Under the pieces are notes generated by a model. It ran no database searches, was not told the origin of the DNA, and was given only the letters and a program-made list of their open reading frames with translations. Made by a program: the position numbers and the translations under genes. DNA of 23,020 nt from an uncultured Oscillospiraceae bacterium (lineage in GTDB: Bacteria; Bacillota; Clostridia; Oscillospirales; Oscillospiraceae), in contig CAKUPH010000030.1 of assembly GCA_934675115.1 (NCBI GenBank), positions 1-23,020 of the forward strand, read 5' to 3'. Each line of letters starts with the position of its first letter. Within the stretch, counting starts at the first letter, position 1. Below, piece by piece: positions 15,297 to 22,910 of this stretch.

Positions 15297-15998
15297 GTGC
15301 CCAGAAGATATGACAGTCAGGATTCCCGGCAGCGCATTCTGGCGGCCTGTGTCCGCCTGTTCCTGGAAAAGGGCTATAACCGCACCACCGTGGCCGAGAT
15401 CATCCACGACGCCGACGTGTCTGCCAGCACCTTCCAGAATATTTTTCGGGCCAAGGACGGCGTGCTGGTGGACCTGTGCCGTCTGGTCCTCGACGCCCAA
15501 CTCCGCGCCGCCCGGGAGCTGATGCCCGACGGCTATCCCCCGGCCTGCGAGTTCGCCGCGTATATCGCCGTCCAGCTGACCACCACGGAGCTCAACGCCA
15601 ACCTCCGGGACATTTATGTGGAGACGTACACCCAGCGGGAGGCGGTGGATTTCATCCAGCAGAGCGCCACCACGGAGCTGATGCGGATCTTCCACCCCTA
15701 CCTGCCCGATCACACCGAGAGCGACTTTTATGAGCTGGAGGTAGGCACGTCGGGCATGACCCGCTCCTATATGGCCCGGCCCTGCGACAAGTATTTCACG
15801 CTGGAGCGCAAGCTCCGCCGCTACCTCTCCATGACCTTAGGCATCTACGGCGTGCCCAAGGAGGAGCAGGACATGCTTTTGGACTACATTGCCTCGCTGG
15901 ACATCCGGGCCTTCACCGCCCGGGTCATTCAGGAATTTTTTACAGCGCTGTCCATCAAGTTTGATTTCGAACTCAACGCCGAGGTGACGACCACCTGA
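15297..15998 (+). CDS. TetR-family transcriptional regulator
   Basis: This is a 233-residue DNA-binding regulator. The N-terminal TetR domain reads SRQRILAACVRLFLEKGYNRTTVAEIIHDADVSASTF in pieces, with the helix-turn-helix near residues 30-51 (TTVAEIIHDA then VSASTFQNIF). The C-terminal 180 residues form the variable ligand-binding domain and give no clue to the ligand. Two GTG codons compete as start: the one at 15297 has AAAGGA ten bases upstream, while the one at 15288 is only one or two bases from that site, so 15297 is preferred. It follows recR by 59 bp and may be read from the same transcript. No efflux gene adjoins it; the ABC transporter gene at 3189 and metA carry ACC/GGT palindromes that a TetR protein could bind, but nothing links them directly. 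Confidence 0.87.
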   Translation: MPRRYDSQDSRQRILAACVRLFLEKGYNRTTVAEIIHDADVSASTFQNIFRAKDGVLVDLCRLVLDAQLRAARELMPDGYPPACEFAAYIAVQLTTTELNANLRDIYVETYTQREAVDFIQQSATTELMRIFHPYLPDHTESDFYELEVGTSGMTRSYMARPCDKYFTLERKLRRYLSMTLGIYGVPKEEQDMLLDYIASLDIRAFTARVIQEFFTALSIKFDFELNAEVTTT

Positions 15999-16016
15999 TT
16001 TCCCCATAAAAATCGC

Positions 16017-16050
16017 AGGCAGACGCAAATTTGCGTCTGCCTGTTTTTTA
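16017..16050. terminator. Bidirectional terminator between TetR gene and GH25 gene
   Basis: A perfect 28-nt palindrome with half-site CAGGCAGACGCAAA is followed by TTTTTT on the plus strand and preceded by an A-run. It serves both converging genes and touches the GH25 stop codon. Confidence 0.9.
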
Positions 16051-16848
16051 TTGCTCCGGCTCTGCCCCCGCGCCAAACTCCGTCAGGCACAGATCCAGAT
16101 CCACGTTTCCGTCAATGCCGTCCACTATGCCGGTGCTGGTATACTGCCACATGGCGAAGTGATAGCGGAAGCTGGTGGCCGACCAGTCCTCCGTGTAGTG
16201 GGCCAGCCAGAAGGGCCAGTCCAGCAGGGCGGACAGATCCAGTTCGGAATAGCCCTTTGACGGGCTGAAATACACCATCGGCTGATAGCCCCCGTCCTCA
16301 ATGACCCTGCAGAAGGCGGCGGTACAGGCGGTCATGGTGTCCCCGTCGGTGTCCCGGGTGCGGGAGGTCTCACCGCTCTGCCGCTCCCAGTCGAACACCA
16401 CCGGCCACGTCACGTCGTAGGGGGCGATCCATTCCAGCACCTGCCGGGCCTCTTCCTCCGCCTCCGCCTCGGTAACGGCCTGAGAGAAGAAGTAGGCCCC
16501 TACCTCCAGCCCGGCGGCCAGCGCGCCCTCCACGTTCTGCACGAAGCACTTGTCCTGAAAAATGCCGCCCTCGGTATAGCCCCGGTAGCCCACCCGGATC
16601 ATGGCGAACTCCACCCCGGCGGCGGCCACCCGTGCCCAGTCGATGTCCCCCTGATGGGAGGACACGTCCACGCCCACGTAGCTGGGCGCGTCGCCGTCAT
16701 AGGTGAGAAAGCCGTCCACGGCGGCGAAATCCTCGGCGGCGTAGGTGTTAGCGGGGACGGGGTCCCGCCGCTCCGGCGTCCCCGCGCCGCCACAGGCGGA
16801 CAGCAGGGCGGACAGCGCCAGCGTCAGCGCCGCCAATCGTTTTCTCAT
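16048..16848 (-). CDS. GH25 lysozyme-like lipoprotein
   Basis: This is a predicted cell-surface muramidase of glycoside hydrolase family 25, cutting the glycan strands of peptidoglycan. The 266-residue precursor starts with a lipoprotein signal: MRKR, a hydrophobic stretch, and lipobox LSAC with Cys19. The GH25 barrel begins at YVGVDVSSHQGDIDW (58-71, catalytic-site Asp61), continues with MIRVGYRGYTEGG and has the second acidic motif FDWE (152-155). It ends with AMWQYTSTGIVDGIDGNVDLDLC, the usual GH25 finish. No cell-wall-binding repeats are attached. GGGGG about eight bases before the ATG serves as ribosome site. The gene stands alone between two terminators. A role in wall turnover or in competition cannot be told apart from sequence. 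Confidence 0.9.
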   Translation of the reverse strand: MRKRLAALTLALSALLSACGGAGTPERRDPVPANTYAAEDFAAVDGFLTYDGDAPSYVGVDVSSHQGDIDWARVAAAGVEFAMIRVGYRGYTEGGIFQDKCFVQNVEGALAAGLEVGAYFFSQAVTEAEAEEEARQVLEWIAPYDVTWPVVFDWERQSGETSRTRDTDGDTMTACTAAFCRVIEDGGYQPMVYFSPSKGYSELDLSALLDWPFWLAHYTEDWSATSFRYHFAMWQYTSTGIVDGIDGNVDLDLCLTEFGAGAEPEQ

Positions 16849-16885
16849 GTGCCCGCCCCCTTTCGTTTTTTACAGCATACCACAC

Positions 16886-16921
16886 AAAAAACGGGTCTGC
16901 CAGCAGGCAGACCCGTTTTTT
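16886..16921 (-). terminator. Terminator of the feo operon
   Basis: A 16-bp perfect stem (AAAAAACGGGTCTGCC with its complement, loop AGCA) ends in T-runs on both strands. It closes the feo transcript 24 bp after the last stop codon and lies in the 5' region of the GH25 gene. Confidence 0.9.
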
Positions 16922-16944
16922 ATGAAATCTTAATGTACCGCAGC

Positions 16945-17082
16945 TCAGTGACAGCCGTCGCACCCGCCGCTGCAGCCCTTGCAGCCGCCGCAGCTTCCGC
17001 CGTTTTTATGGTCTTTTACAATGGAACGGATGCACAGCACCACGATCACGGCCAGAACGGCCACTACAATGACGGTTCCCAT
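16945..17082 (-). CDS. FeoB-associated Cys-rich membrane peptide
   Basis: This 45-residue protein has an N-terminal transmembrane helix (MGTVIVVAVLAVIVVLCIRS), a short basic segment (KDHKNGG) and a C-terminal cluster SCGGCKGCSGGCDGCH with five Cys. This is the pattern of the FeoB-associated Cys-rich family (PF12669). Its ATG lies four bases after the feoB stop, with AAGG inside the feoB 3' end as ribosome site, so it is translationally linked to feoB. In gamma-proteobacteria the third Feo protein is FeoC; Firmicutes commonly carry this unrelated peptide instead. The Cys cluster could bind iron or sense redox state on the cytoplasmic side of FeoB, but this has not been settled experimentally. 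The gene is easily missed because of its length. Confidence 0.88.
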   Translation of the reverse strand: MGTVIVVAVLAVIVVLCIRSIVKDHKNGGSCGGCKGCSGGCDGCH

Positions 17083-17086
17083 GGTG

Positions 17087-19261
17087 TTACGCCTTCACGA
17101 CGTCCACGGCGCGGAGATTGTCCGCCTTGCCCTGATAGCCCTTGCGGAACAGCAGGTAGAACAGCAGAACGATCAGCGCGAAGGCCACGACGGTGAAGAG
17201 GTTAAAGCCGACCTCACCAGTGATGAGACCCGCGATCTGGTAGAAGGTCAGAGCCACGACATAGGCCCACAGGCACATATAGCCGATGGCACCCCAGGTC
17301 CACTTGGCATTGTTCATCTCACGCTTGATAGCGCCCATAGCGGCAAAGCAGGGAGCGCACAGCAGATTGAAGAGCATGAAGCTGAACGCCTGAATGGCGG
17401 AGTAGTTGGCAGCAATCTCGCCCCAGATCTCGTCGCCGTTCTCGGACAGCTCACCGGCATAGTGATAGAGGATACCGAAGATGGAAACCACATTCTCCTT
17501 GGCCACAAGGCCGCCGACGGTAGCCACGGTGGCGCGCCAGTTGCCGAAGCCCAGAGGCGTGAAGATCCAGCACACGGCGCTGCCGATCATGGCCAGAACG
17601 GAGTTGTCCTGATCCTCCACCAGACCCCAGGCGCCATTCTCAACGCCGAAGGCCTGCAGGAACCAGATCACGATGGAAGCCAGCACGATGACGGAACCGG
17701 CACGCTTGATAAAGGACCAGCCGCGCTCCCAGGTGGCACGCAGCACATTGCCGGCAGAGGGCACGTGGTAGGCAGGCAGCTCCATGACGAAGGGAGCGGG
17801 ATCGCCGGCAAAGGCCTTGAACTTCTTCAGGATGATGCCGGACAGGATGACGGAGGCAATGCCGATGAAGTAGGCGGAGGTGGCCACCCAGGCGGAGCCG
17901 CCGAAGATAGCGCCGGCAAACAGGCCGATGATGGGGGCCTTGGCGCCGCAGGGCATAAAACAGGTGGTCATAATGGTCATCTTCCGGTCACGGTCCTGCT
18001 CAATGGTACGGGAGGCCATAACACCGGGCACGCCGCAGCCGGTGGCCACCAGCAGGGGAATGAAGGACTTGCCGGACAGGCCGAAGCGGCGGAAAATACG
18101 GTCCATAATGAAGGCGATACGGGACATATAGCCGATGTCCTCGAGGATAGCCAGCAGGAAGAACAGCACCAGCATCTGGGGCACAAAGCCCAGCACGGCG
18201 CCCACGCCTGCCACGATGCCGTCCTGGATCAGGCCGTAGACCCAGCCGTCCTCAGCCACATGGAGGGCGCCCAGAATGGCGTCGACCCAACTGGGGACCC
18301 ACTCACCGAAGAGCACGTCGTTGGCCCAGTCGGTGGCGGCGGTGCCGATGGAGATCTTCCAGCCGCCCATGGCGATGGCGTACACCAGGAACATGACCAC
18401 CGCAAAGATGGGCAGAGCCAGCACACGGTTGGTGACGATCCGGTCAATCTTGTCGGAGGTGGACAGGCCCTGACGGCCCTTCTTCACACAGGAAGCGATG
18501 GCCTTTGCGATCTGCTCGTAGCGCTCGTTGGTAATGATGGACTCGGCGTCATCATCCAGCGCAGCCTCGCAGGCGGCGACGGCCGCCTCGACCTTGCTCT
18601 TCGCGTCTGCAGTCAGGGTCAGCTTGGCGACGACCTGCTCGTCACGCTCGAAGAGCTTGACGGCGTACCAGCGCTCCATCCCCTTGGGGACAGCCGCTCC
18701 GACGGCCTGCTCGATGGCGGACAGCGCGCTCTCCACCTCGGAGCTGAAGGTCAGCCGGCTGGCGGCAGCGCCGGCCTGAGCGGCCTTCTTGGCCTCGGCC
18801 ACCAGCTTGTCAACGCCCTCGTTCTTCAGGGCGGAGACCTCGATCACCGGGCAGCCCAGAGCCTTGGCCAGCTTCCCGGCGTCGATCTTGTCGCCGTTCT
18901 TGCGGACCAGATCCATCATGTTCAGGGCGACCACGACGGGGATGCCCATTTCCATGAGCTGGGTGGTCAGGTACAGGTTGCGCTCGATATTGGTGGCGTC
19001 CACGATATTGATGATACCGTCGGGACGCTCGCCCACTAAGTACTCACGGGCTACGACCTCTTCCAGCGTATAGGGGGACAGGGAGTAGATACCGGGCAGG
19101 TCGGTAATGGTGATGTCCTTGTCCGCCTTCATGCGGCCCTCTTTCTTTTCAACGGTGACGCCGGGCCAGTTGCCCACGCGCTGATTCGCGCCGGTCAACG
19201 CGTTGAACATCGTGGTCTTGCCGGAGTTGGGGTTGCCGGCAAGCGCCAATTTGATCGACAT
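17087..19261 (-). CDS. feoB: Ferrous iron transport protein B
   Basis: FeoB is the membrane channel or pump for Fe(II) uptake, with an N-terminal GTPase domain. The 724-residue protein is complete: G1 GNPNSGKT (9-16), G2 Thr36 in GVTVEKKEG, G3 DLPG (54-57), G4 NMMD (114-117), a helical GDI-like spacer to about residue 270, then the polytopic region. Characteristic membrane motifs include FVPQMLVLFFLLAILEDIGYMSRIAF, the GCGVPGVMASRT segment with its conserved Cys, and CFMPCGAKAPI. The ATG at 19261 has GGAGGAAA upstream. It follows feoA by 82 bp, a gap that holds a hairpin, a candidate promoter and a regulator box, and precedes the Cys-rich peptide gene by four bases. Confidence 0.96.
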   Translation of the reverse strand: MSIKLALAGNPNSGKTTMFNALTGANQRVGNWPGVTVEKKEGRMKADKDITITDLPGIYSLSPYTLEEVVAREYLVGERPDGIINIVDATNIERNLYLTTQLMEMGIPVVVALNMMDLVRKNGDKIDAGKLAKALGCPVIEVSALKNEGVDKLVAEAKKAAQAGAAASRLTFSSEVESALSAIEQAVGAAVPKGMERWYAVKLFERDEQVVAKLTLTADAKSKVEAAVAACEAALDDDAESIITNERYEQIAKAIASCVKKGRQGLSTSDKIDRIVTNRVLALPIFAVVMFLVYAIAMGGWKISIGTAATDWANDVLFGEWVPSWVDAILGALHVAEDGWVYGLIQDGIVAGVGAVLGFVPQMLVLFFLLAILEDIGYMSRIAFIMDRIFRRFGLSGKSFIPLLVATGCGVPGVMASRTIEQDRDRKMTIMTTCFMPCGAKAPIIGLFAGAIFGGSAWVATSAYFIGIASVILSGIILKKFKAFAGDPAPFVMELPAYHVPSAGNVLRATWERGWSFIKRAGSVIVLASIVIWFLQAFGVENGAWGLVEDQDNSVLAMIGSAVCWIFTPLGFGNWRATVATVGGLVAKENVVSIFGILYHYAGELSENGDEIWGEIAANYSAIQAFSFMLFNLLCAPCFAAMGAIKREMNNAKWTWGAIGYMCLWAYVVALTFYQIAGLITGEVGFNLFTVVAFALIVLLFYLLFRKGYQGKADNLRAVDVVKA

Positions 19262-19286
19262 TTTGATGTTTCCTCCTCACAGCGCA

Positions 19287-19304
19287 GGTTAGCATTTCCT
19301 AACC
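19287..19304. promoter_or_regulatory. DtxR-type operator box upstream of feoB
   Basis: GGTTAG-CATTTC-CTAACC has perfect 6-bp arms and a 6-bp spacer, the same geometry as the box at 19854-19871. On the minus strand an extended -10 (TGC-TATTTT; hexamer 19312-19317) ends seven bases upstream of it. It sits 26 bp before the feoB start. Confidence 0.6.
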
Positions 19305-19311
19305 GCGCTTC

Positions 19312-19320
19312 AAAATAGCA
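19312..19320 (-). promoter_or_regulatory. Candidate extended -10 promoter for feoB
   Basis: TGC-TATTTT on the minus strand matches the TGn extended -10 form and lacks a good -35. Its 7-bp distance to the operator equals that of the feoA promoter, which is the main reason to believe it. Confidence 0.35.
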
Positions 19321-19336
19321 GGCGCCTTTCGGCGCC
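19321..19336 (-). terminator. Short hairpin between feoA and feoB (possible attenuator)
   Basis: GGCGCC-TTTC-GGCGCC forms a 6-bp stem with a 4-nt loop just after the second feoA stop codon. On the minus strand TGCTATTTTG follows, a poor U-tract. It may reduce read-through or protect the feoA message. Confidence 0.35.
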
Positions 19337-19343
19337 GGTGGTG

Positions 19344-19565
19344 TCAGGCAACCTCAATGCATTCAGCGTCGCCCTTGCGGATGGACAGCTCATATCCGCG
19401 AACCGTGATCTCCACAGGGTCGCCCAGCGGCGCGACCTTCCGGACATAGATACTGGTGCCCTTGGTAATGCCCATGTCCATGATCCGGCGGCGCAGCGCG
19501 CCCTCGCCGTGGAGCTTCACCACAGTGACGGTCTCGCCCACCTTGACATCGTGCAGAGTTTTCAT
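19344..19565 (-). CDS. feoA: Ferrous iron transport protein A (second copy)
   Basis: FeoA is a small cytoplasmic SH3-fold protein that supports FeoB. This 73-residue copy starts MKTLHDVKVGETVTVVKL, then EGALRRRIMDMGITKGTSIYVRKVAPLGDPVEITVRGYELSIRKGDAECIEV, which is the full FeoA pattern (the LRRRIMDMGI turn, the PLGDP loop and the RGYELSIRK strand). The ATG at 19565 is preferred because GGAGG lies about ten bases upstream; an in-frame earlier start at 19589 would add eight residues (MRRGGRFV) that overlap that ribosome site. It lies 51 bp after the first feoA. The two copies are clearly different in sequence, so they are not a recent duplication and may have distinct partners. Confidence 0.93.
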   Translation of the reverse strand: MKTLHDVKVGETVTVVKLHGEGALRRRIMDMGITKGTSIYVRKVAPLGDPVEITVRGYELSIRKGDAECIEVA

Positions 19566-19616
19566 GACAAATCGGCCTCCTCTCCTCAAAATCAGCGGTC
19601 TTGCGAAAACGTGGGA

Positions 19617-19826
19617 TCACACCATGATCCGGCAGGCCATATTCTTGCTCAGCGCCACACGGGTGTCCTTCACGTTGACGATCAGGTTCCCGTCGATCTC
19701 GCTGATGACGGACACTTTTCCGCCCTCCACGAAGCCGAGGCTGTTGAGGAAGGCCCGGACCTCGTCCTTTCCGGTAATGCGCTTGATGGTGCTCTCCTGA
19801 CCGTTGGTCAGCATAGTAAGCGGCAT
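19617..19826 (-). CDS. feoA: Ferrous iron transport protein A (first copy)
   Basis: This is a 69-residue FeoA-family protein, first gene of the feo operon. It reads MPLTMLTNGQESTIKRITGKDEVRAFLNSLGFVEGG, then KVSVISEIDGNLIVNVKDTRVALSKNMACRIMV. The order (turn with LNSLGFVEGG, strand with NLIVNVKDTRVALSK) matches FeoA, although the PLGDP loop of the second copy is replaced by EIDGN. GGAGGG about nine bases before the ATG supports the start. The promoter and operator lie directly upstream. Tandem feoA copies before feoB are common in Clostridia; the division of labour is not known. Confidence 0.9.
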   Translation of the reverse strand: MPLTMLTNGQESTIKRITGKDEVRAFLNSLGFVEGGKVSVISEIDGNLIVNVKDTRVALSKNMACRIMV

Positions 19827-19853
19827 AATGGCAAATCCCTCCGTTCGTAAATC

Positions 19854-19871
19854 AGTTAGTCTTTTCTAACT
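19854..19871. promoter_or_regulatory. DtxR-type operator box at the feoA promoter
   Basis: AGTTAG-TCTTTT-CTAACT has perfect 6-bp arms with a 6-bp spacer. It begins seven bases downstream of the feoA -10 hexamer, over the likely transcription start, as expected for a repressor. The GTTAG/CTAAC halves resemble the core of DtxR/IdeR iron boxes. A lone half-site GCTAAC lies near 19890. Confidence 0.65.
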
Positions 19872-19878
19872 TCAATGT

Positions 19879-19908
19879 AGTTTACCACCGCTAACACAGG
19901 CTTGTCAA
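19879..19908 (-). promoter_or_regulatory. Promoter of the feo operon
   Basis: On the minus strand, TTGACA (19903-19908), an 18-bp spacer and TAAACT (19879-19884) give a leader of about 45 nt before the first feoA. The same hexamers and spacer length occur at the ABC transporter promoter (6218-6247). Confidence 0.65.
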
Positions 19909-19932
19909 GGCCTCCGGGCAAAATTTTAAGGA

Positions 19933-19961
19933 TTGTCAGAATGGCGAATCCATGCTATAAT
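19933..19961 (+). promoter_or_regulatory. Promoter of the DtxR-family regulator gene
   Basis: TTGTCA (19933-19938), a 17-bp spacer and a perfect TATAAT (19956-19961) lie only 16 bp before the ATG, so the transcript leader is about 10 nt. Neither feo box overlaps this promoter. Confidence 0.7.
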
Positions 19962-19977
19962 TTGTTCGGGTGATTTT

Positions 19978-20343
19978 ATGCATATCCATGAATCTGCGGA
20001 AAACTATCTGGAGGCTATTCTGGCCCTCAGTGAAAAGGGTGCCGTCCGTTCCATCGACGTGGCCCAGTACCTCTCCTTCTCCAAACCCAGCGTCAGTCGG
20101 GCCATGAGCCTGCTGCGGGAAAACGGCTACGTCATCATGGACGAGGACGGCTTCCTCACCCTCACCGAGAGCGGCATGGAGATCGCGGAGCGCATTTACG
20201 AGCGGCACCGCCTGCTGACCAAGTGGCTGACCCATCTGGGGGTGGATCCCGACGTGGCCGCCGAGGACGCCTGCCGGATCGAGCATGACCTGAGCGTGGA
20301 GAGCTTCGACGCCATCAAGAAGTTCATTCTGGAGCACAGCTGA
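19978..20343 (+). CDS. Short DtxR/MntR-family metal-dependent repressor
   Basis: This is a predicted iron-responsive repressor of the divergent feo operon. The 121 residues comprise the winged-helix DNA-binding domain (AVRSIDVAQYLSFSKPSVSRAMSLLRENGYV, about 22-52) and the dimerisation/metal domain, with no C-terminal SH3-like domain. Aligned by eye to B. subtilis MntR, metal ligands appear at N9, E12, H77, C99, E102 and H103. MntR has Glu at the position of C99, whereas iron-type DtxR/IdeR proteins have Cys (C102 of DtxR, in CRWEH; here CRIEH). Iron rather than manganese sensing is therefore inferred, which fits the feo neighbours. ATG at 19978 begins the family N-terminus (HESAENYLEAIL); the ribosome site GGGTG is weak. 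Replacement of the first Asp ligand by Asn is unusual. Confidence 0.88.
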   Translation: MHIHESAENYLEAILALSEKGAVRSIDVAQYLSFSKPSVSRAMSLLRENGYVIMDEDGFLTLTESGMEIAERIYERHRLLTKWLTHLGVDPDVAAEDACRIEHDLSVESFDAIKKFILEHS

Positions 20344-20366
20344 GAAAAAAGAAGTTATTTTTGCAG

Positions 20367-20400
20367 AAAAAAGCCGCCGGACGAGTGTCCGGCGGCTTTT
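20367..20400. terminator. Bidirectional terminator between regulator gene and asparaginase gene
   Basis: GCCGCCGGAC (20373-20382) pairs with GTCCGGCGGC (20387-20396) around GAGT, flanked by an A-run and TTTT. It suits the two converging genes. Confidence 0.88.
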
Positions 20401-20425
20401 CATGCTTTTTTGTCCTTTTTGGTAT

Positions 20426-21250
20426 TCACCGTTCCGTCCGCTCCCCGGCAAGACTCCGGGAGAACAGCGCCCGGACCTCCGCCGGGTCGTCGGTCTGGCC
20501 CAGCGCCCACATGAGCTTGGTCACCGCGCCCTCTGTGGTCATGTCGTAGCCCTGAATGACTCCCTGAGCCAGCGCCTTCTGCCCCGCCTGATAGAGGGTG
20601 AAATCGCTGCTCTCGTACAGGCACTGGCTGCACACCACCACTGCCATGCCCGCCTGAGCGGCGGCGTGGAGCTTTTCGATGAGGTTCCGGCGGATGAAGT
20701 GCAGGCCGCCCGCGCCGAAGGCCTCGATGACCACTCCACGGTAGTGCACGCTGTCGAAGGCCCCGAAATCCGTGGTGTGGGTCTTGACCGCCCGGCAGCC
20801 CAGCATGACCTTCCGGTTGAAGGCCAGAAACACCCCCGGGCGGCCGCTGGCCGCCATGGCGAAGGCGGTGCGCAGGTTATCGATGCCGTCGGTGAGGGGG
20901 TGCTCAATGGGCAGCTGCGCCCCGGTGAGCACCACGGGAATGGGGATGCCCAGCACCATGTAGCTGAGCACCGACGCGGTGTAGGCCATGGTGTCCGTGC
21001 CGTGGGAGATGACAATACCGTCGAAGTCGTTCCGGGCGTCGTACACATGGCGGGCGATGAGCCGCCACTCCTCCGGCTGGATGTTGGAGGAGTCCAGCCG
21101 CATGATGTCCCGCACCGTCAGGTCGTAGCTGTCCGCGAGGCCGCCCAGATAGTGGGCCAGCATATTCCCGTCAAGGCCGGGGGCAAGGCCCTCGTCCGTC
21201 TCCCGGGAGGCGATGGTCCCGCCGGTGGTCAGCAGCAAAATTCGTTTCAT
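20426..21250 (-). CDS. L-asparaginase family protein, internally shortened
   Basis: Asparaginases hydrolyse L-asparagine to aspartate and ammonia. Conserved N-domain motifs are present: LLTTGGTIAS with the nucleophile Thr12, LDSSNI (52-57), SHGTDTMAYTAS (82-93, Thr85/Asp86) and the Lys156 region CRAVKTHTTDFGAFDS. The C-domain resumes at GVVIEAFGAGG and ends normally (GYDMTTEGAVTKLMWALGQ). Between them, at residues 168-171, roughly 55-60 residues are missing relative to type I enzymes such as E. coli AnsA (about 338 against 274), including the inter-domain strand with the usual 'PG' motif. The frame is intact, so this is an in-frame deletion or a distinct short subfamily, not a frameshift. No signal peptide is seen, so it is cytoplasmic. 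GGGG about 11 nt before the ATG is the ribosome site. Confidence 0.85.
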   Translation of the reverse strand: MKRILLLTTGGTIASRETDEGLAPGLDGNMLAHYLGGLADSYDLTVRDIMRLDSSNIQPEEWRLIARHVYDARNDFDGIVISHGTDTMAYTASVLSYMVLGIPIPVVLTGAQLPIEHPLTDGIDNLRTAFAMAASGRPGVFLAFNRKVMLGCRAVKTHTTDFGAFDSVHYRGVVIEAFGAGGLHFIRRNLIEKLHAAAQAGMAVVVCSQCLYESSDFTLYQAGQKALAQGVIQGYDMTTEGAVTKLMWALGQTDDPAEVRALFSRSLAGERTER

Positions 21251-21318
21251 CGGGCAATTCCCCTTTGGAGTGTCGTTTTTTGTCGTTCACTTCGCGGGCG
21301 GCCGGGCCGCCCTGCGGC

Positions 21319-21347
21319 ATTGTATCACGATGGCGCGCGAAGGTCAA
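21319..21347 (-). promoter_or_regulatory. Promoter of the asparaginase gene
   Basis: On the minus strand, TTGACC (21342-21347), a 17-bp spacer and TACAAT (21319-21324) lie about 70 bp before the start codon, downstream of the gdhA terminator. Confidence 0.68.
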
Positions 21348-21392
21348 CTTGACGGCCGGAAAAGTCTGCGGAGATCGGGGCGATTTTGCACG

Positions 21393-21427
21393 AAAAGGCC
21401 CCGCCGGACAAAATGTCCAGCGGGGCC
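21393..21427 (-). terminator. Terminator of gdhA
   Basis: GGCCCCGC (21397-21404) pairs with GCGGGGCC (21420-21427), and GGACA with TGTCC inside, with one C/A mismatch. On the minus strand TTTT follows. It lies 30 bp after the gdhA stop. Confidence 0.82.
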
Positions 21428-21457
21428 CGTGATTTTTAGACTGCGGCATTGTCTCGC

Positions 21458-22840
<1,383 letters not shown>

Positions 22841-22856
22841 TTAATATGATGCAGTA

Positions 22857-22885
22857 ATTTTACAACGGCGGCCCTCGTTTTGCAA
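22857..22885 (-). promoter_or_regulatory. Candidate promoter of gdhA
   Basis: On the minus strand, TTGCAA (22880-22885), a 17-bp spacer and TAAAAT (22857-22862) lie about 50 bp before the gdhA start. The -35 is part of an inverted repeat, TTTTGCAA (22878-22885) and TTGCAAAA (22902-22909). Confidence 0.5.
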
Positions 22886-22910
22886 GAGGGAATTTGAAAA
22901 ATTGCAAAAA

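Noticed and set aside
16979..19039. A 686-codon plus-strand frame opposite feoB
   Set aside because: It is a His/Gly/Asp-rich antisense shadow; feoB on the other strand is complete and unmistakable.
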